Part shown: piece after piece, positions 1 to 6,707 of the stretch
Layout: the number at the start of each line of letters is the position of its first letter
How positions within the stretch are numbered: position 1 is the first letter of the stretch
Source of the DNA: Alistipes sp.
Lineage (GTDB): Bacteria; Bacteroidota; Bacteroidia; Bacteroidales; Rikenellaceae
DNA: 14,549 bases
Reading direction: 5' to 3'
NCBI GenBank assembly: GCA_017391185.1
Contig: JAFOZN010000085.1
Coordinates: forward strand, 1-14,549
Position numbers and translations under genes: made by a program
Notes under the pieces: generated by a model
What the model was told of the DNA's origin: nothing
Databases searched by the model: none
The model's input: only the letters and a program-made list of their open reading frames with translations

Positions 1-1467
1 GGTGTGCTGATTCATCAAAACAGCATTATTGACAACACCGTCAATGCCACAGCTTCGGTTTGGGTTACATCCGTATTAGATAAGTCGTGTGACCTCTCTA
101 TTACGGTACGCGCCCCGACAGGTGATGTGGTGCACTCTCGCTTTTTGAAGGGACGTATCGAAAAGGATGCCCCTATCGACATTCCATTCACGCTGGAAGA
201 GCCTCTGCTATGGAGTCCAAGCGAGCCTAACCTCTACACCATCACCATCGGTATAGGCCATCGCCAAGAGGATGAGGTGACCGTCACAACAGGTTTCCGC
301 AAAATCGAGGCTGCAAGCAAGAGTGGTCTGAAGATCAACGGTAAGCGCATCCAGATACAAGGTGTTACACTCTATCACGACCGTGCGGCAATAGGTAGCG
401 CATTGCGTACACGACACTATGATGAGGATTTGGAGCATATCAGCGATATCGGCGCCAACGCCATACGCTCGGCTACCGCTCCACACTCACAATATCTCTA
501 CGATTGTTGCGATCAGAATGGTCTGCTCGTATGGATCGACACTCCATTTACCAGAGCTCCATATCTGAGCGATTTCTTCTACTACCCGACCGATAAGTTC
601 AAGCACAATGGCTTGCAGCAGCTCCGCGAGATCATTGCTCAGAACATCAACCACCCATCGGTAGTGATGTGGGGTATCTACTCTTTGGCATGGCTCAGAG
701 GTGACAACATATTGGATTTTGTCAAGGATCTCAACAACACCGCCAAGCAGATGGATCCTTCGCGTCCAACGGTAGCGTGCAGTAATCAAGATGGTGAGAT
801 CAACTTCGTCACAGACCTCATCGTATGGCAACAGAATTTGGGTTGGGAGCGAGGAAACATCAGCGACATCAAGGTTTGGAGCGACAAACTCCACACCGAG
901 TGGGCACATCTACGCTCTGCAGTGGCCTATGGCGAGGCGGGATCTATCGACCAGCAGACAGACAATAACATAAAGCCTGCACAGATCGACCAGCGTTGGT
1001 TGCCAGAGCGTTGGCAGACCGAATTCCACGAGGGATATGCCCAGCAGTTGGCTCAAGATTCTCTCTTCTGGGGTGTCTGGATCAACAACATGTTTGAGTT
1101 TGGCTCGGTACGCCACAACGATGGCATCTCACGTACGGGATTGGTAACCTTCGATAGAAAGGATCAAAAAGATCCATACTACCTCTACCGAGCACTATGG
1201 AACAAGAAAAAACAGACGCTTCACCTCTCGGAGAAGCGCCGTAACATACGTCAGGACTCTTTACAGCAGATTAAGTTCTACTCATCTACGGCCAAAGAGC
1301 CTGTATTGGTGGTAAACAAGGATACCGTAAAGGTCAACAAATATGCCCCATGTCAATATATCTCCGATCCGATTATCATGCGAGGTAAAAACCGCGTCAC
1401 GGTTGTGGCAGGCGATATATCGGACGAGCAGTCGATTACAATTGACAACGCATTAAGACAGCGTTGA
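1..1467 (+). CDS. Glycoside hydrolase family 2 (beta-galactosidase-like) protein, 3' part, probably inactive
   Basis: The reading frame is open at the left edge, so the true start lies outside; numbering here begins at the in-frame GTG at position 4. The visible 487 residues hold the end of the N-terminal beta-sandwich region (about 1-105), a GH2 TIM barrel (about 106-405) and a C-terminal Ig-like tail. Family hallmarks are NGKRIQIQGV (112-121), the HPSVVMW strand end and the barrel end with NMFEFGS and GLVTFDRK. The catalytic landmarks are changed. In this GH2 group the acid/base motif normally reads WGLxNE, but here it reads WGIYSL, with Ser227-Leu228 in place of Asn-Glu. The nucleophile motif SEYGAG reads VAYGEAG, with Ala308 at the Glu position. 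The RLAHYP motif reads RSATAP (155-160). Fold assignment is firm; loss of hydrolase activity is inference. Tail-to-tail overlap of 32 bp with the WbqC-family gene. Confidence 0.85.
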   Translation, partial: GVLIHQNSIIDNTVNATASVWVTSVLDKSCDLSITVRAPTGDVVHSRFLKGRIEKDAPIDIPFTLEEPLLWSPSEPNLYTITIGIGHRQEDEVTVTTGFRKIEAASKSGLKINGKRIQIQGVTLYHDRAAIGSALRTRHYDEDLEHISDIGANAIRSATAPHSQYLYDCCDQNGLLVWIDTPFTRAPYLSDFFYYPTDKFKHNGLQQLREIIAQNINHPSVVMWGIYSLAWLRGDNILDFVKDLNNTAKQMDPSRPTVACSNQDGEINFVTDLIVWQQNLGWERGNISDIKVWSDKLHTEWAHLRSAVAYGEAGSIDQQTDNNIKPAQIDQRWLPERWQTEFHEGYAQQLAQDSLFWGVWINNMFEFGSVRHNDGISRTGLVTFDRKDQKDPYYLYRALWNKKKQTLHLSEKRRNIRQDSLQQIKFYSSTAKEPVLVVNKDTVKVNKYAPCQYISDPIIMRGKNRVTVVAGDISDEQSITIDNALRQR

Positions 1468-2041
1468 TGGCCTGCGGACCTTCACACATTATAAGATCCA
1501 AAATCGAAAGATTCGCCTCGAAAGGCAAGCGGTCTGAGAAGACCTGAAAATAGGGCTCGGCTACAAAGGTCGAGCCTTCTCTGTGCTTAGGTCTTAGGTC
1601 AAGATCACCCTCTTGAGCCTCATAATAGCTCTCCGTAAGGGGCAGAGGCTTATCCACGCCCAAAAGAGAGAGCAAGACCGAAGTATATTCTTGATTATAA
1701 TCAGCCAAGTATTTCCACTCCTTTTTGTAGAAAGGCTCTATGCGGTGGGCATAGTGATCAAAATATGGCGAAGATTTATATGCCGAGAGTATCGACACCC
1801 AATGCTGATGTTGCCAACGCTTCGAGTAATCGATCTTCACATCGCGCATCTTTTGGCGTGGGCGATTAGCATTCTCGACATTCACTGTGAGCGACATCAC
1901 TCCATTGGCCGAGAGAATCTGGGCACGGTTGCGCTCCGAACGTTTGATAAAATTCTCACCCCCATCTATCACACACTCCTCACGCAAGAGGCGTGCAACA
2001 TACTCCACCGAGGGCATATATGCTAAAGGAAGTATTACCAT
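1436..2041 (-). CDS. WbqC-family protein
   Basis: A 201-residue protein that I recognise as the WbqC-like family from its N-terminal pattern: residues 10-16 PSVEYVA, then a hydrophobic strand, KRSERNR and a short threonine/valine strand (LTVNVEN). The conserved YSKRWQHQHW region (about 72-81) and the segment with SPYFDHYA (about 90-97) also fit. The founding member lies in an O-antigen cluster, but the biochemical activity of the family is not established, so no reaction is proposed. The ATG follows the prmA stop by 2 nt, so the two genes are surely co-transcribed and probably translationally coupled. The stop codon lies inside the 3' end of the convergent GH2 gene, leaving no room for a dedicated terminator between them. 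No signal peptide or membrane segment is visible, which suggests a cytoplasmic protein. Confidence 0.8.
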   Translation of the reverse strand: MVILPLAYMPSVEYVARLLREECVIDGGENFIKRSERNRAQILSANGVMSLTVNVENANRPRQKMRDVKIDYSKRWQHQHWVSILSAYKSSPYFDHYAHRIEPFYKKEWKYLADYNQEYTSVLLSLLGVDKPLPLTESYYEAQEGDLDLRPKHREGSTFVAEPYFQVFSDRLPFEANLSILDLIMCEGPQAINAVLMRCQL

Positions 2042-2043
2042 CT

Positions 2044-2874
2044 CTACTCTTTTCTACAAATCATCACAATCCACTCATCTCGCTCCTTAACCTCCTCGAT
2101 AGCAAAGCCATACTCCAAAGCCGAAGCCGAGATATGAACTACATCCTCACTCAAAAAACCACTCATCAGGAGCTGACCACCCTCTTTGATACGTCTTGAG
2201 AAGTGAGGCATCATCATCTGCAATATGTTGCGGTTGATATTGGCCAAGATAAAATCAAACTCCTCGCGCCCAAGCACCTCAGTCGAGCCACAACGCACCT
2301 CAACCTTATACTCCACTCCGCTGAGCTTCACACTATCGCGACAACTATCACACGCCCAATCATCTATATCTATGCAGACCATCTCCGCTGCTCCACATTT
2401 CAGAGCCACGATAGCCAAAACACCCGTACCGCAACCCATATCAAGGCCTCGCCCCTTCAAGCCCAACTCTGCTATCGACTGCGACATGAGAGCCGTAGTG
2501 GTATGGTGTCCCGTACCGAAAGACATGCGGGGAGCGATGACAACATCCACCACTCCTGACTTTGCCTCGTGGTGCGGTGCACGGATACGGATCGAAGTTG
2601 CGCCCTCGACATCGACAGGCTCAAAGCCACTCTCCCACTCCTGATTCCAATTCTGCTGCTCCACCTCGCTGAAGGCGTAGTCCGAGATATCCCACTCCTC
2701 AAGCAAGCTACTCACCTGTCGGCAACAAAGTTCATGTTCGGTAGTGGGGATATATGCTCTAAGGGAACTCTCATCCGCCTCGAAAGCCTCGAAAGGGTAA
2801 TCCGAAAGCATGGCTGTCAAAATATCGGCCTGCTCCTCATCCTTGACATTTATATTTAGCTCAACGTATTGCAT
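2044..2874 (-). CDS. prmA: Ribosomal protein L11 methyltransferase PrmA
   Basis: A 276-residue SAM-dependent methyltransferase, the enzyme that trimethylates ribosomal protein L11 in the cytoplasm. Residues 1-65 form the small N-terminal substrate-recognition domain, followed by the PrmA linker signature NWNQEWES (75-82). The catalytic domain shows FGTGHHTTT (119-127), SAM motif [13 protein letters not shown] (144-155), the acidic end of the next strand CIDID (167-171) and the NPPY-like motif LANINRNIL (210-218). Length is near that of bacterial PrmA (about 290 in E. coli), the N-terminal domain being slightly short as usual in this phylum. It is the first gene of a prmA-wbqC unit. A perfect TAnnTTTG box lies about 37 nt upstream, between it and the divergent xerD. 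Identification is firm. Confidence 0.95.
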   Translation of the reverse strand: MQYVELNINVKDEEQADILTAMLSDYPFEAFEADESSLRAYIPTTEHELCCRQVSSLLEEWDISDYAFSEVEQQNWNQEWESGFEPVDVEGATSIRIRAPHHEAKSGVVDVVIAPRMSFGTGHHTTTALMSQSIAELGLKGRGLDMGCGTGVLAIVALKCGAAEMVCIDIDDWACDSCRDSVKLSGVEYKVEVRCGSTEVLGREEFDFILANINRNILQMMMPHFSRRIKEGGQLLMSGFLSEDVVHISASALEYGFAIEEVKERDEWIVMICRKE

Positions 2875-2894
2875 AATATTATGTAAAATTTTCG

Positions 2895-2902
2895 TATCTT
2901 CG
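2895..2902 (+). promoter_or_regulatory. Candidate -7 box for xerD
   Basis: The plus strand reads TATCTTCG, one mismatch from TAnnTTTG, 24 nt before the xerD ATG. The predicted start point is near 2908. It sits 8 bp from the oppositely oriented prmA box. Confidence 0.5.
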
Positions 2903-2910
2903 CAACGCTA

Positions 2911-2918
2911 CAAAGTTA
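2911..2918 (-). promoter_or_regulatory. Candidate -7 box for prmA
   Basis: Read on the minus strand the sequence is TAACTTTG, a full match to the Bacteroidetes -7 consensus TAnnTTTG, 36 nt before the prmA ATG. A start point near 2905 would give a leader of about 30 nt. No convincing -33 box was identified. Confidence 0.6.
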
Positions 2919-2926
2919 AAAATAAT

Positions 2927-3823
2927 ATGGCAGAATATCTCAAAAAGTGGAACGAAATTGCACGTTCCTACCGCACATATATACGTCTGGAGAAGCAACT
3001 CTCGCCCAATTCTGTGGAGTCATACATGCGCGATTTAGGGCAATTCGCCCACTTCATCCTACGCATGTACGATGTCCCGCCACGCAAGGTCGAGCAGCAG
3101 ATGATCGAACACTACATGCAGTGGTTGTTTGAAAAGGGCAGAGAGAAGAGTTCTCAGGCTCGTTATCTGAGTGGCATAAAGAGTTTCTTCAATTTTATGC
3201 TTTTGGAGGAGATGATCGAGACTTCGCCCGCCGAGTTGGTCGAAGCCCCAAAGGCTGGACGCCAACTCCCCGACACGCTCTCTACCGAGGAGATTGATAC
3301 AATGATAGGCCTGATAGATCAATCTTCGACCAAAGGACTCCGTGACCGCGCCATATTGGAGCTCCTATACTCATGCGGATTGCGCGTGACGGAGCTTTGC
3401 GATCTGAAGCTTGGTGATCTATTCTTCGGCGAGGGATATATCCGCATCATCGGCAAGGGCGACAAGCAACGTCTTGTTCCTATCAGCTCCGTAGCACGTA
3501 CTCGCATCCAGCTCTATATGGATCAGACTCAGGAGCAACACCAAAAGGAAGATACGTTATTTCTCAACAACCGAGGCAAACGCCTTACACGTGTAATGAT
3601 CTTCAACATCATCAAGCAAGCCGCCCAGCGTGCTGGCATCGAGAAGAGTATCAGCCCACACACATTCCGCCACTCCTTTGCCACACACCTATTGCAAGGT
3701 GGCGCAAACATTCGTCAGGTGCAAGAGTTACTCGGACATGAGAACATACTCACCACCGAGATATATACCCATTTGGACAATACTCATCTAAGCCAGAAGA
3801 TGGAGGAGTATATGGACCTTTGA
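2927..3823 (+). CDS. xerD: XerC/XerD-type tyrosine site-specific recombinase
   Basis: A 298-residue tyrosine recombinase of the size and layout of the housekeeping Xer proteins, which resolve chromosome dimers at dif. The N-terminal SAM-like core-binding domain covers about 10-95 (pattern [13 protein letters not shown]). The catalytic domain carries all expected residues: Arg153 in [10 protein letters not shown], Lys177 in GKGDKQR, His245 and Arg248 in [10 protein letters not shown], His271 in LLGH and the nucleophile Tyr280 in TEIYTH. The ATG at 2927 is preferred over an open extension back to 2810, because the extension would run into prmA coding sequence and over both promoter boxes, and adds residues unlike Xer proteins. 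XerD is the usual label in Bacteroidales; XerC versus XerD cannot be settled by eye. There are no integrase-type attachment sites or cargo genes beside it. Confidence 0.9.
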   Translation: MAEYLKKWNEIARSYRTYIRLEKQLSPNSVESYMRDLGQFAHFILRMYDVPPRKVEQQMIEHYMQWLFEKGREKSSQARYLSGIKSFFNFMLLEEMIETSPAELVEAPKAGRQLPDTLSTEEIDTMIGLIDQSSTKGLRDRAILELLYSCGLRVTELCDLKLGDLFFGEGYIRIIGKGDKQRLVPISSVARTRIQLYMDQTQEQHQKEDTLFLNNRGKRLTRVMIFNIIKQAAQRAGIEKSISPHTFRHSFATHLLQGGANIRQVQELLGHENILTTEIYTHLDNTHLSQKMEEYMDL

Positions 3824-3825
3824 TA

Positions 3826-3888
3826 ATTCAAAATTCAGAATTCAGAATTAAAAATTTTGGATTCAAGATTCTGGATTCAGAATTATAG
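3826..3888. repeat. Degenerate heptanucleotide tandem repeat (about nine units, ATTCARA-like)
   Basis: Starting 2 nt after the xerD stop, nine consecutive 7-nt blocks all begin with ATT. The blocks are ATTCAAA, ATTCAGA, ATTCAGA, ATTAAAA, ATTTTGG, ATTCAAG, ATTCTGG, ATTCAGA, ATTATAG. The period is exactly 7 and uninterrupted. The array fills nearly all of the gap between the convergent ends of xerD and the small exported-protein gene. No protein is encoded across it. Confidence 0.8.
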
Positions 3889-3894
3889 TCTATC

Positions 3895-4308
3895 TTATCT
3901 TGGTTTTGGCATAGGGAAGGACAAGACCGATGCATCCTGCTCATTTTGGGCGGGATACGGCGCAAAGGGCGAAGGTTGCCCCGTAGAGAATGTTATTCCC
4001 CAGAGCTTGAAGCTACGGCGATAGATGCTCCAATAGGGAATTTCATACTCAAACTTAATAACCTGCTCACCACCACTCGGCATCGAGTGATGTAACTCCC
4101 CATGCACACCGATTTCGATGGGTGGCTCCCACCTAAAGAGTGACGTATCCTGATGATGCGGCTCAAATTTGACCATAGAGTCGATCTCCAACCATAGAGT
4201 ATCGCCACTAAACCATCTCTTCGGTTCTTGAGCCGAAGTATAGCCTTGACGCATGGCAAACGCCACGCAAAAGAGTAGAAAAACTACCAACGCTTTAAAC
4301 CATCTCAA
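3895..4308 (-). CDS. Small exported protein of unknown function, TTG start
   Basis: A 137-residue protein I do not recognise. The N-terminus looks like a Sec signal peptide: Arg2 and Lys5, a hydrophobic core ALVVFLLFCVAFA (6-18), then a polar stretch with a plausible cleavage near SAQ-EP (25-28). There is no lipobox. The mature part of about 110 residues is rich in Trp, Pro and acidic residues and has no second membrane segment, so a periplasmic location is likely. The chosen start is TTG at 4308-4306, directly after the recO stop. It is supported by a strong AGGAGG on the minus strand 8 nt upstream and because the next in-frame ATG (residue 19) would remove the signal peptide. It is in the same reading frame as recO, separated only by TAA, and is the last gene of the ispG-recO unit. 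Confidence 0.6.
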   Translation of the reverse strand: MRWFKALVVFLLFCVAFAMRQGYTSAQEPKRWFSGDTLWLEIDSMVKFEPHHQDTSLFRWEPPIEIGVHGELHHSMPSGGEQVIKFEYEIPYWSIYRRSFKLWGITFSTGQPSPFAPYPAQNEQDASVLSFPMPKPR

Positions 4309-5046
4309 TTAGAACACCTCCTGCAAAATCCTGATTGACTGCACGGAGTGGATGGTATCAAGATGAAATGCATAGTAGGACATCAACGCCGAGAGAAACT
4401 CCACTCTCTGCTGGCGGTTCAATCCCACCTCCGCCAAGTAACGCACATCACACTCCAACATATCTCGGAGAATGAGAGCGTTCTCTTGACTCATAAAATA
4501 CTCTTTCGGGGGCTTAGTATCGGTATAATAGCCTTCGGCGATATTAAACCACCCTTCGGCCACATACTCATTACCAGGCGAAAAGCCCAAAAAACGGCAC
4601 AGATGCGATAGAAACCAGAGGTGGAAATTAGCTACACCCTCCTGCATATCATCCAACGCTTCGACCGATCCCCACACAAAGTCAAAGAGCATCTCGTTTG
4701 GCTCACTCTCCTTGATGAGGCGATGCAAAACCTCTGCCATAAAGAGAGCGATAGTCGATTTTTTCACATCAAAGGGGATCGACTGCAACACCAAGCCATT
4801 GTGCACCTCGCCGAAGCGATGTAGCTGCATCTTGGGTGACTCCAACCCCTCATATTCAAGGGCAAACATAGGCTGAAAGAGGGCCATCTTACCCTTTCCA
4901 CGCCCTGAGCCCAACCCTTGCACTATATAACTTTGGCGGCCATGAGTCGAAGTGAGCATCTGCACGATAACTCCCTTATCCCCATATTTGACCTTGCCGA
5001 GCACGATGCCTCGTGCCGTATATCGCTTGATAGCTCCTGCCGCCAT
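4309..5046 (-). CDS. recO: DNA repair protein RecO
   Basis: A 245-residue RecO, the recombination mediator that works with RecR to load RecA on SSB-coated single-stranded DNA and promotes annealing. The N-terminal OB fold (about 1-80) shows the family pattern TARGIVLGKVKYGDKGVIVQMLTS in overlapping parts: TARGIVL (9-15), YGDKGVIV (21-28), then HGRQSYIVQG and GKGKMALFQPM. The helical C-terminal domain contains the typical ALFMAEVLHRL, FHLWFLSHLCRFLGFSPG region and NRQQRVEFLSALMSYYAFH near the end. Length is normal for the family. The start ATG lies 24 nt after the ispG stop, so it is the second gene of that unit. Its stop abuts the start of the next gene. No zinc-finger cysteine set is evident. 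Confidence 0.93.
   Translation of the reverse strand: MAAGAIKRYTARGIVLGKVKYGDKGVIVQMLTSTHGRQSYIVQGLGSGRGKGKMALFQPMFALEYEGLESPKMQLHRFGEVHNGLVLQSIPFDVKKSTIALFMAEVLHRLIKESEPNEMLFDFVWGSVEALDDMQEGVANFHLWFLSHLCRFLGFSPGNEYVAEGWFNIAEGYYTDTKPPKEYFMSQENALILRDMLECDVRYLAEVGLNRQQRVEFLSALMSYYAFHLDTIHSVQSIRILQEVF
4317..4322 (-). promoter_or_regulatory. Shine-Dalgarno site that decides the TTG start
   Basis: On the minus strand AGGAGG lies inside the last codons of recO, 8 nt before the TTG. A full consensus site is unusual in Bacteroidota, which rely little on Shine-Dalgarno pairing; it argues for real initiation at this non-ATG codon, possibly coupled to recO termination. Confidence 0.55.
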
Positions 5047-5070
5047 TATTCATCTATATTGCAACTCAAC

Positions 5071-6552
5071 CTAAGCCTCAACCCAATCGCCATTGCGTTT
5101 GATGAGTTCGATAAGACGCTCGATAGCCTCCTCTTGAGGGATATTGCGCTCGACAACCTCACGTCCCTTATAGAGCGTAATACGACCTGCGGCAGCGCCC
5201 ACATAACCATAGTCGGCATCGGCCATCTCGCCTGGGCCATTGACCACACAACCCATGATTCCGATCTTGAGATTCTTCAAATGGTTGGTGCGGCTCTTGA
5301 TATCGGCCAAAGTCTTCTCTATATCGTAGAGTGTACGTCCGCAACTTGGGCAAGCGATATATTCTGTATGGGAGAAGCGCACACGCGCCGCCTGCAGGAT
5401 CATAAGCTCTATATCGCGCACCTGCTCTTCGCTAAGATTTGGAGCATCCACCCATATTCCATCAGCCAAGCCATCGAGGAACAATACTCCCAAATCAGCC
5501 GCAGCCTTAACTCCTACAACCTCAGCCGAAGTCTGCTCATAGCGACACTTCACCACCACAGGCTGAGTGCCATCCATATTCAGTATTGCGGCACGCAACT
5601 CTGCCGTAGGATTCTTACTCTGAGCCTCGATTACGCAGAACTCCTCGGTCAACTCATCATGGGTTATGGGCGTTGTCACATCGCTACGGCGGCGATACTC
5701 CGTGTAAGAGTAACGCTCTGGATGCTTCACCTCAAATACGCCCTCACGCTGGGCATAATGCTCAACTATCATCTGCGCCACTGGGACCTCATTCTCTGGA
5801 GCTTCGGTGAGCGAGACGCGGATCGTGTCACCTATTCCATCAGAAAGTAGAGCTCCGATACCCACCGCGCTCTTGATTCTTCCCTCCAAGCCATTGCCAG
5901 CCTCAGTCACACCCAAGTGGATAGGATATGTCATACCCTCCTTCTCCATAGCCTCCACGAGCAAACGATAGGCGTGTACCATAACGCGCGTATTGCTCGA
6001 CTTCATCGATACCACCACCTGATCGAAATTCTCCTCTCGGCATACCTTCAAAAACTCCATTGCCGAAATGACCATACCTTCGGGCGTGTCGCCAAACTCA
6101 TCGAAGATTCGCTTCGCCAGCGAGCCATGATTAACACCTATACGCAGAGCCACACCTCGCTCGCGGCACTGAGCGATGAGCGATTGTAACTCGCCATTCG
6201 AGGTGCGATAGTTACCCGGATTGATACGCACCTTATCTACATACTGTGCCGCAATGGCTGCCACCTCAGGCACAAAATGGATATCGGCAACGATGGCCGC
6301 ACGGCAGCCATCCTCTCTAAGGCGAAGCATGATATTTTGCAGATTCTCACCCTCCTTACGACCTTGTGCTGTAAGACGTACTATCGGAGCTCCCGCCTGA
6401 GCAATACGCTCCACTTGAGCCACACTCTCTTGGGTGTCGGCCGTAGCGGTATTGGTCATAGATTGAACAGCTATGGGATGAGAAGAGCCGATACGCACCT
6501 CTCCGATACGCACCTCATGTGCCACTCTGCGCTTATATGTAGTAATGTCCAT
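5071..6552 (-). CDS. ispG: 4-hydroxy-3-methylbut-2-en-1-yl diphosphate synthase IspG (GcpE), with middle domain
   Basis: IspG catalyses the penultimate step of the MEP isoprenoid pathway, converting MEcPP to HMBPP with a [4Fe-4S] cluster. The TIM barrel covers about 1-250, with VQSMTNTATADT (29-40), DIHF (90-93), KVRINPGN (107-114) and LGVTEAG (213-219). The C-terminal iron-sulfur domain has cluster ligands Cys401 and Cys404 in ACPSCGRT, Cys435 in GCVVNGPGE and Glu442. Between them, about 255-390 is an extra domain absent from the short E. coli type (about 372 residues), as expected for Bacteroidetes and plants. At 493 residues this protein is shorter than the roughly 600-residue forms I associate with Bacteroides, so the insertion seems reduced. 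It is the first gene of ispG-recO-small exported protein, with a perfect TAnnTTTG box 25 nt upstream. Confidence 0.95.
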   Translation of the reverse strand: MDITTYKRRVAHEVRIGEVRIGSSHPIAVQSMTNTATADTQESVAQVERIAQAGAPIVRLTAQGRKEGENLQNIMLRLREDGCRAAIVADIHFVPEVAAIAAQYVDKVRINPGNYRTSNGELQSLIAQCRERGVALRIGVNHGSLAKRIFDEFGDTPEGMVISAMEFLKVCREENFDQVVVSMKSSNTRVMVHAYRLLVEAMEKEGMTYPIHLGVTEAGNGLEGRIKSAVGIGALLSDGIGDTIRVSLTEAPENEVPVAQMIVEHYAQREGVFEVKHPERYSYTEYRRRSDVTTPITHDELTEEFCVIEAQSKNPTAELRAAILNMDGTQPVVVKCRYEQTSAEVVGVKAAADLGVLFLDGLADGIWVDAPNLSEEQVRDIELMILQAARVRFSHTEYIACPSCGRTLYDIEKTLADIKSRTNHLKNLKIGIMGCVVNGPGEMADADYGYVGAAAGRITLYKGREVVERNIPQEEAIERLIELIKRNGDWVEA

Positions 6553-6567
6553 ATCAAAAAAAATTTT

Positions 6568-6588
6568 TCACTATTGCAAATATAGTGA
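6568..6588. promoter_or_regulatory. ispG promoter -7 box inside a 7-bp inverted repeat
   Basis: The minus strand reads TATATTTG at 6584-6577, a full TAnnTTTG match, 25 nt before the ispG ATG. The same segment lies within the inverted repeat TCACTAT-7 nt-ATAGTGA (6568-6574 and 6582-6588). Such dyad symmetry over a -7 box and predicted start point could be an operator or a hairpin at the 5' end of the transcript. The promoter call is fairly good; any operator role is inference. Confidence 0.5.
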
Positions 6589-6660
6589 TTCGCCCTCAGA
6601 TTTTTTAATATTCCGCAGACAAAATCTACCACTCAGAGTGCTTATCTTGCTTTTTTTATT

Positions 6661-6668
6661 TACCTTTG
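6661..6668 (+). promoter_or_regulatory. Candidate -7 box for the GH125 gene
   Basis: TACCTTTG matches TAnnTTTG exactly, 39 nt before the ATG, giving a leader of roughly 35 nt that is A-rich just before the start codon, as is common for well-translated Bacteroidetes genes. Confidence 0.6.
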
Positions 6669-6707
6669 GGGCGGAAACTATTTAAAAACCAATAAAAAAC
6701 ATTTCAC

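Noticed and set aside
2810..2926. Longer xerD with 39 extra N-terminal codons
   Set aside because: The extension runs through prmA coding sequence and both promoter boxes, and is unlike any Xer N-terminus.
2927..3823. Tyrosine recombinase as the integrase of a mobile element
   Set aside because: Length and motifs are those of housekeeping XerC/D, the neighbours are core genes, and no tRNA attachment site or cargo is present.
4918..5850. Long plus-strand open frame of 310 codons
   Set aside because: It lies antisense to recO and ispG, whose products are unmistakable; the antisense translation is low-complexity and resembles no protein.
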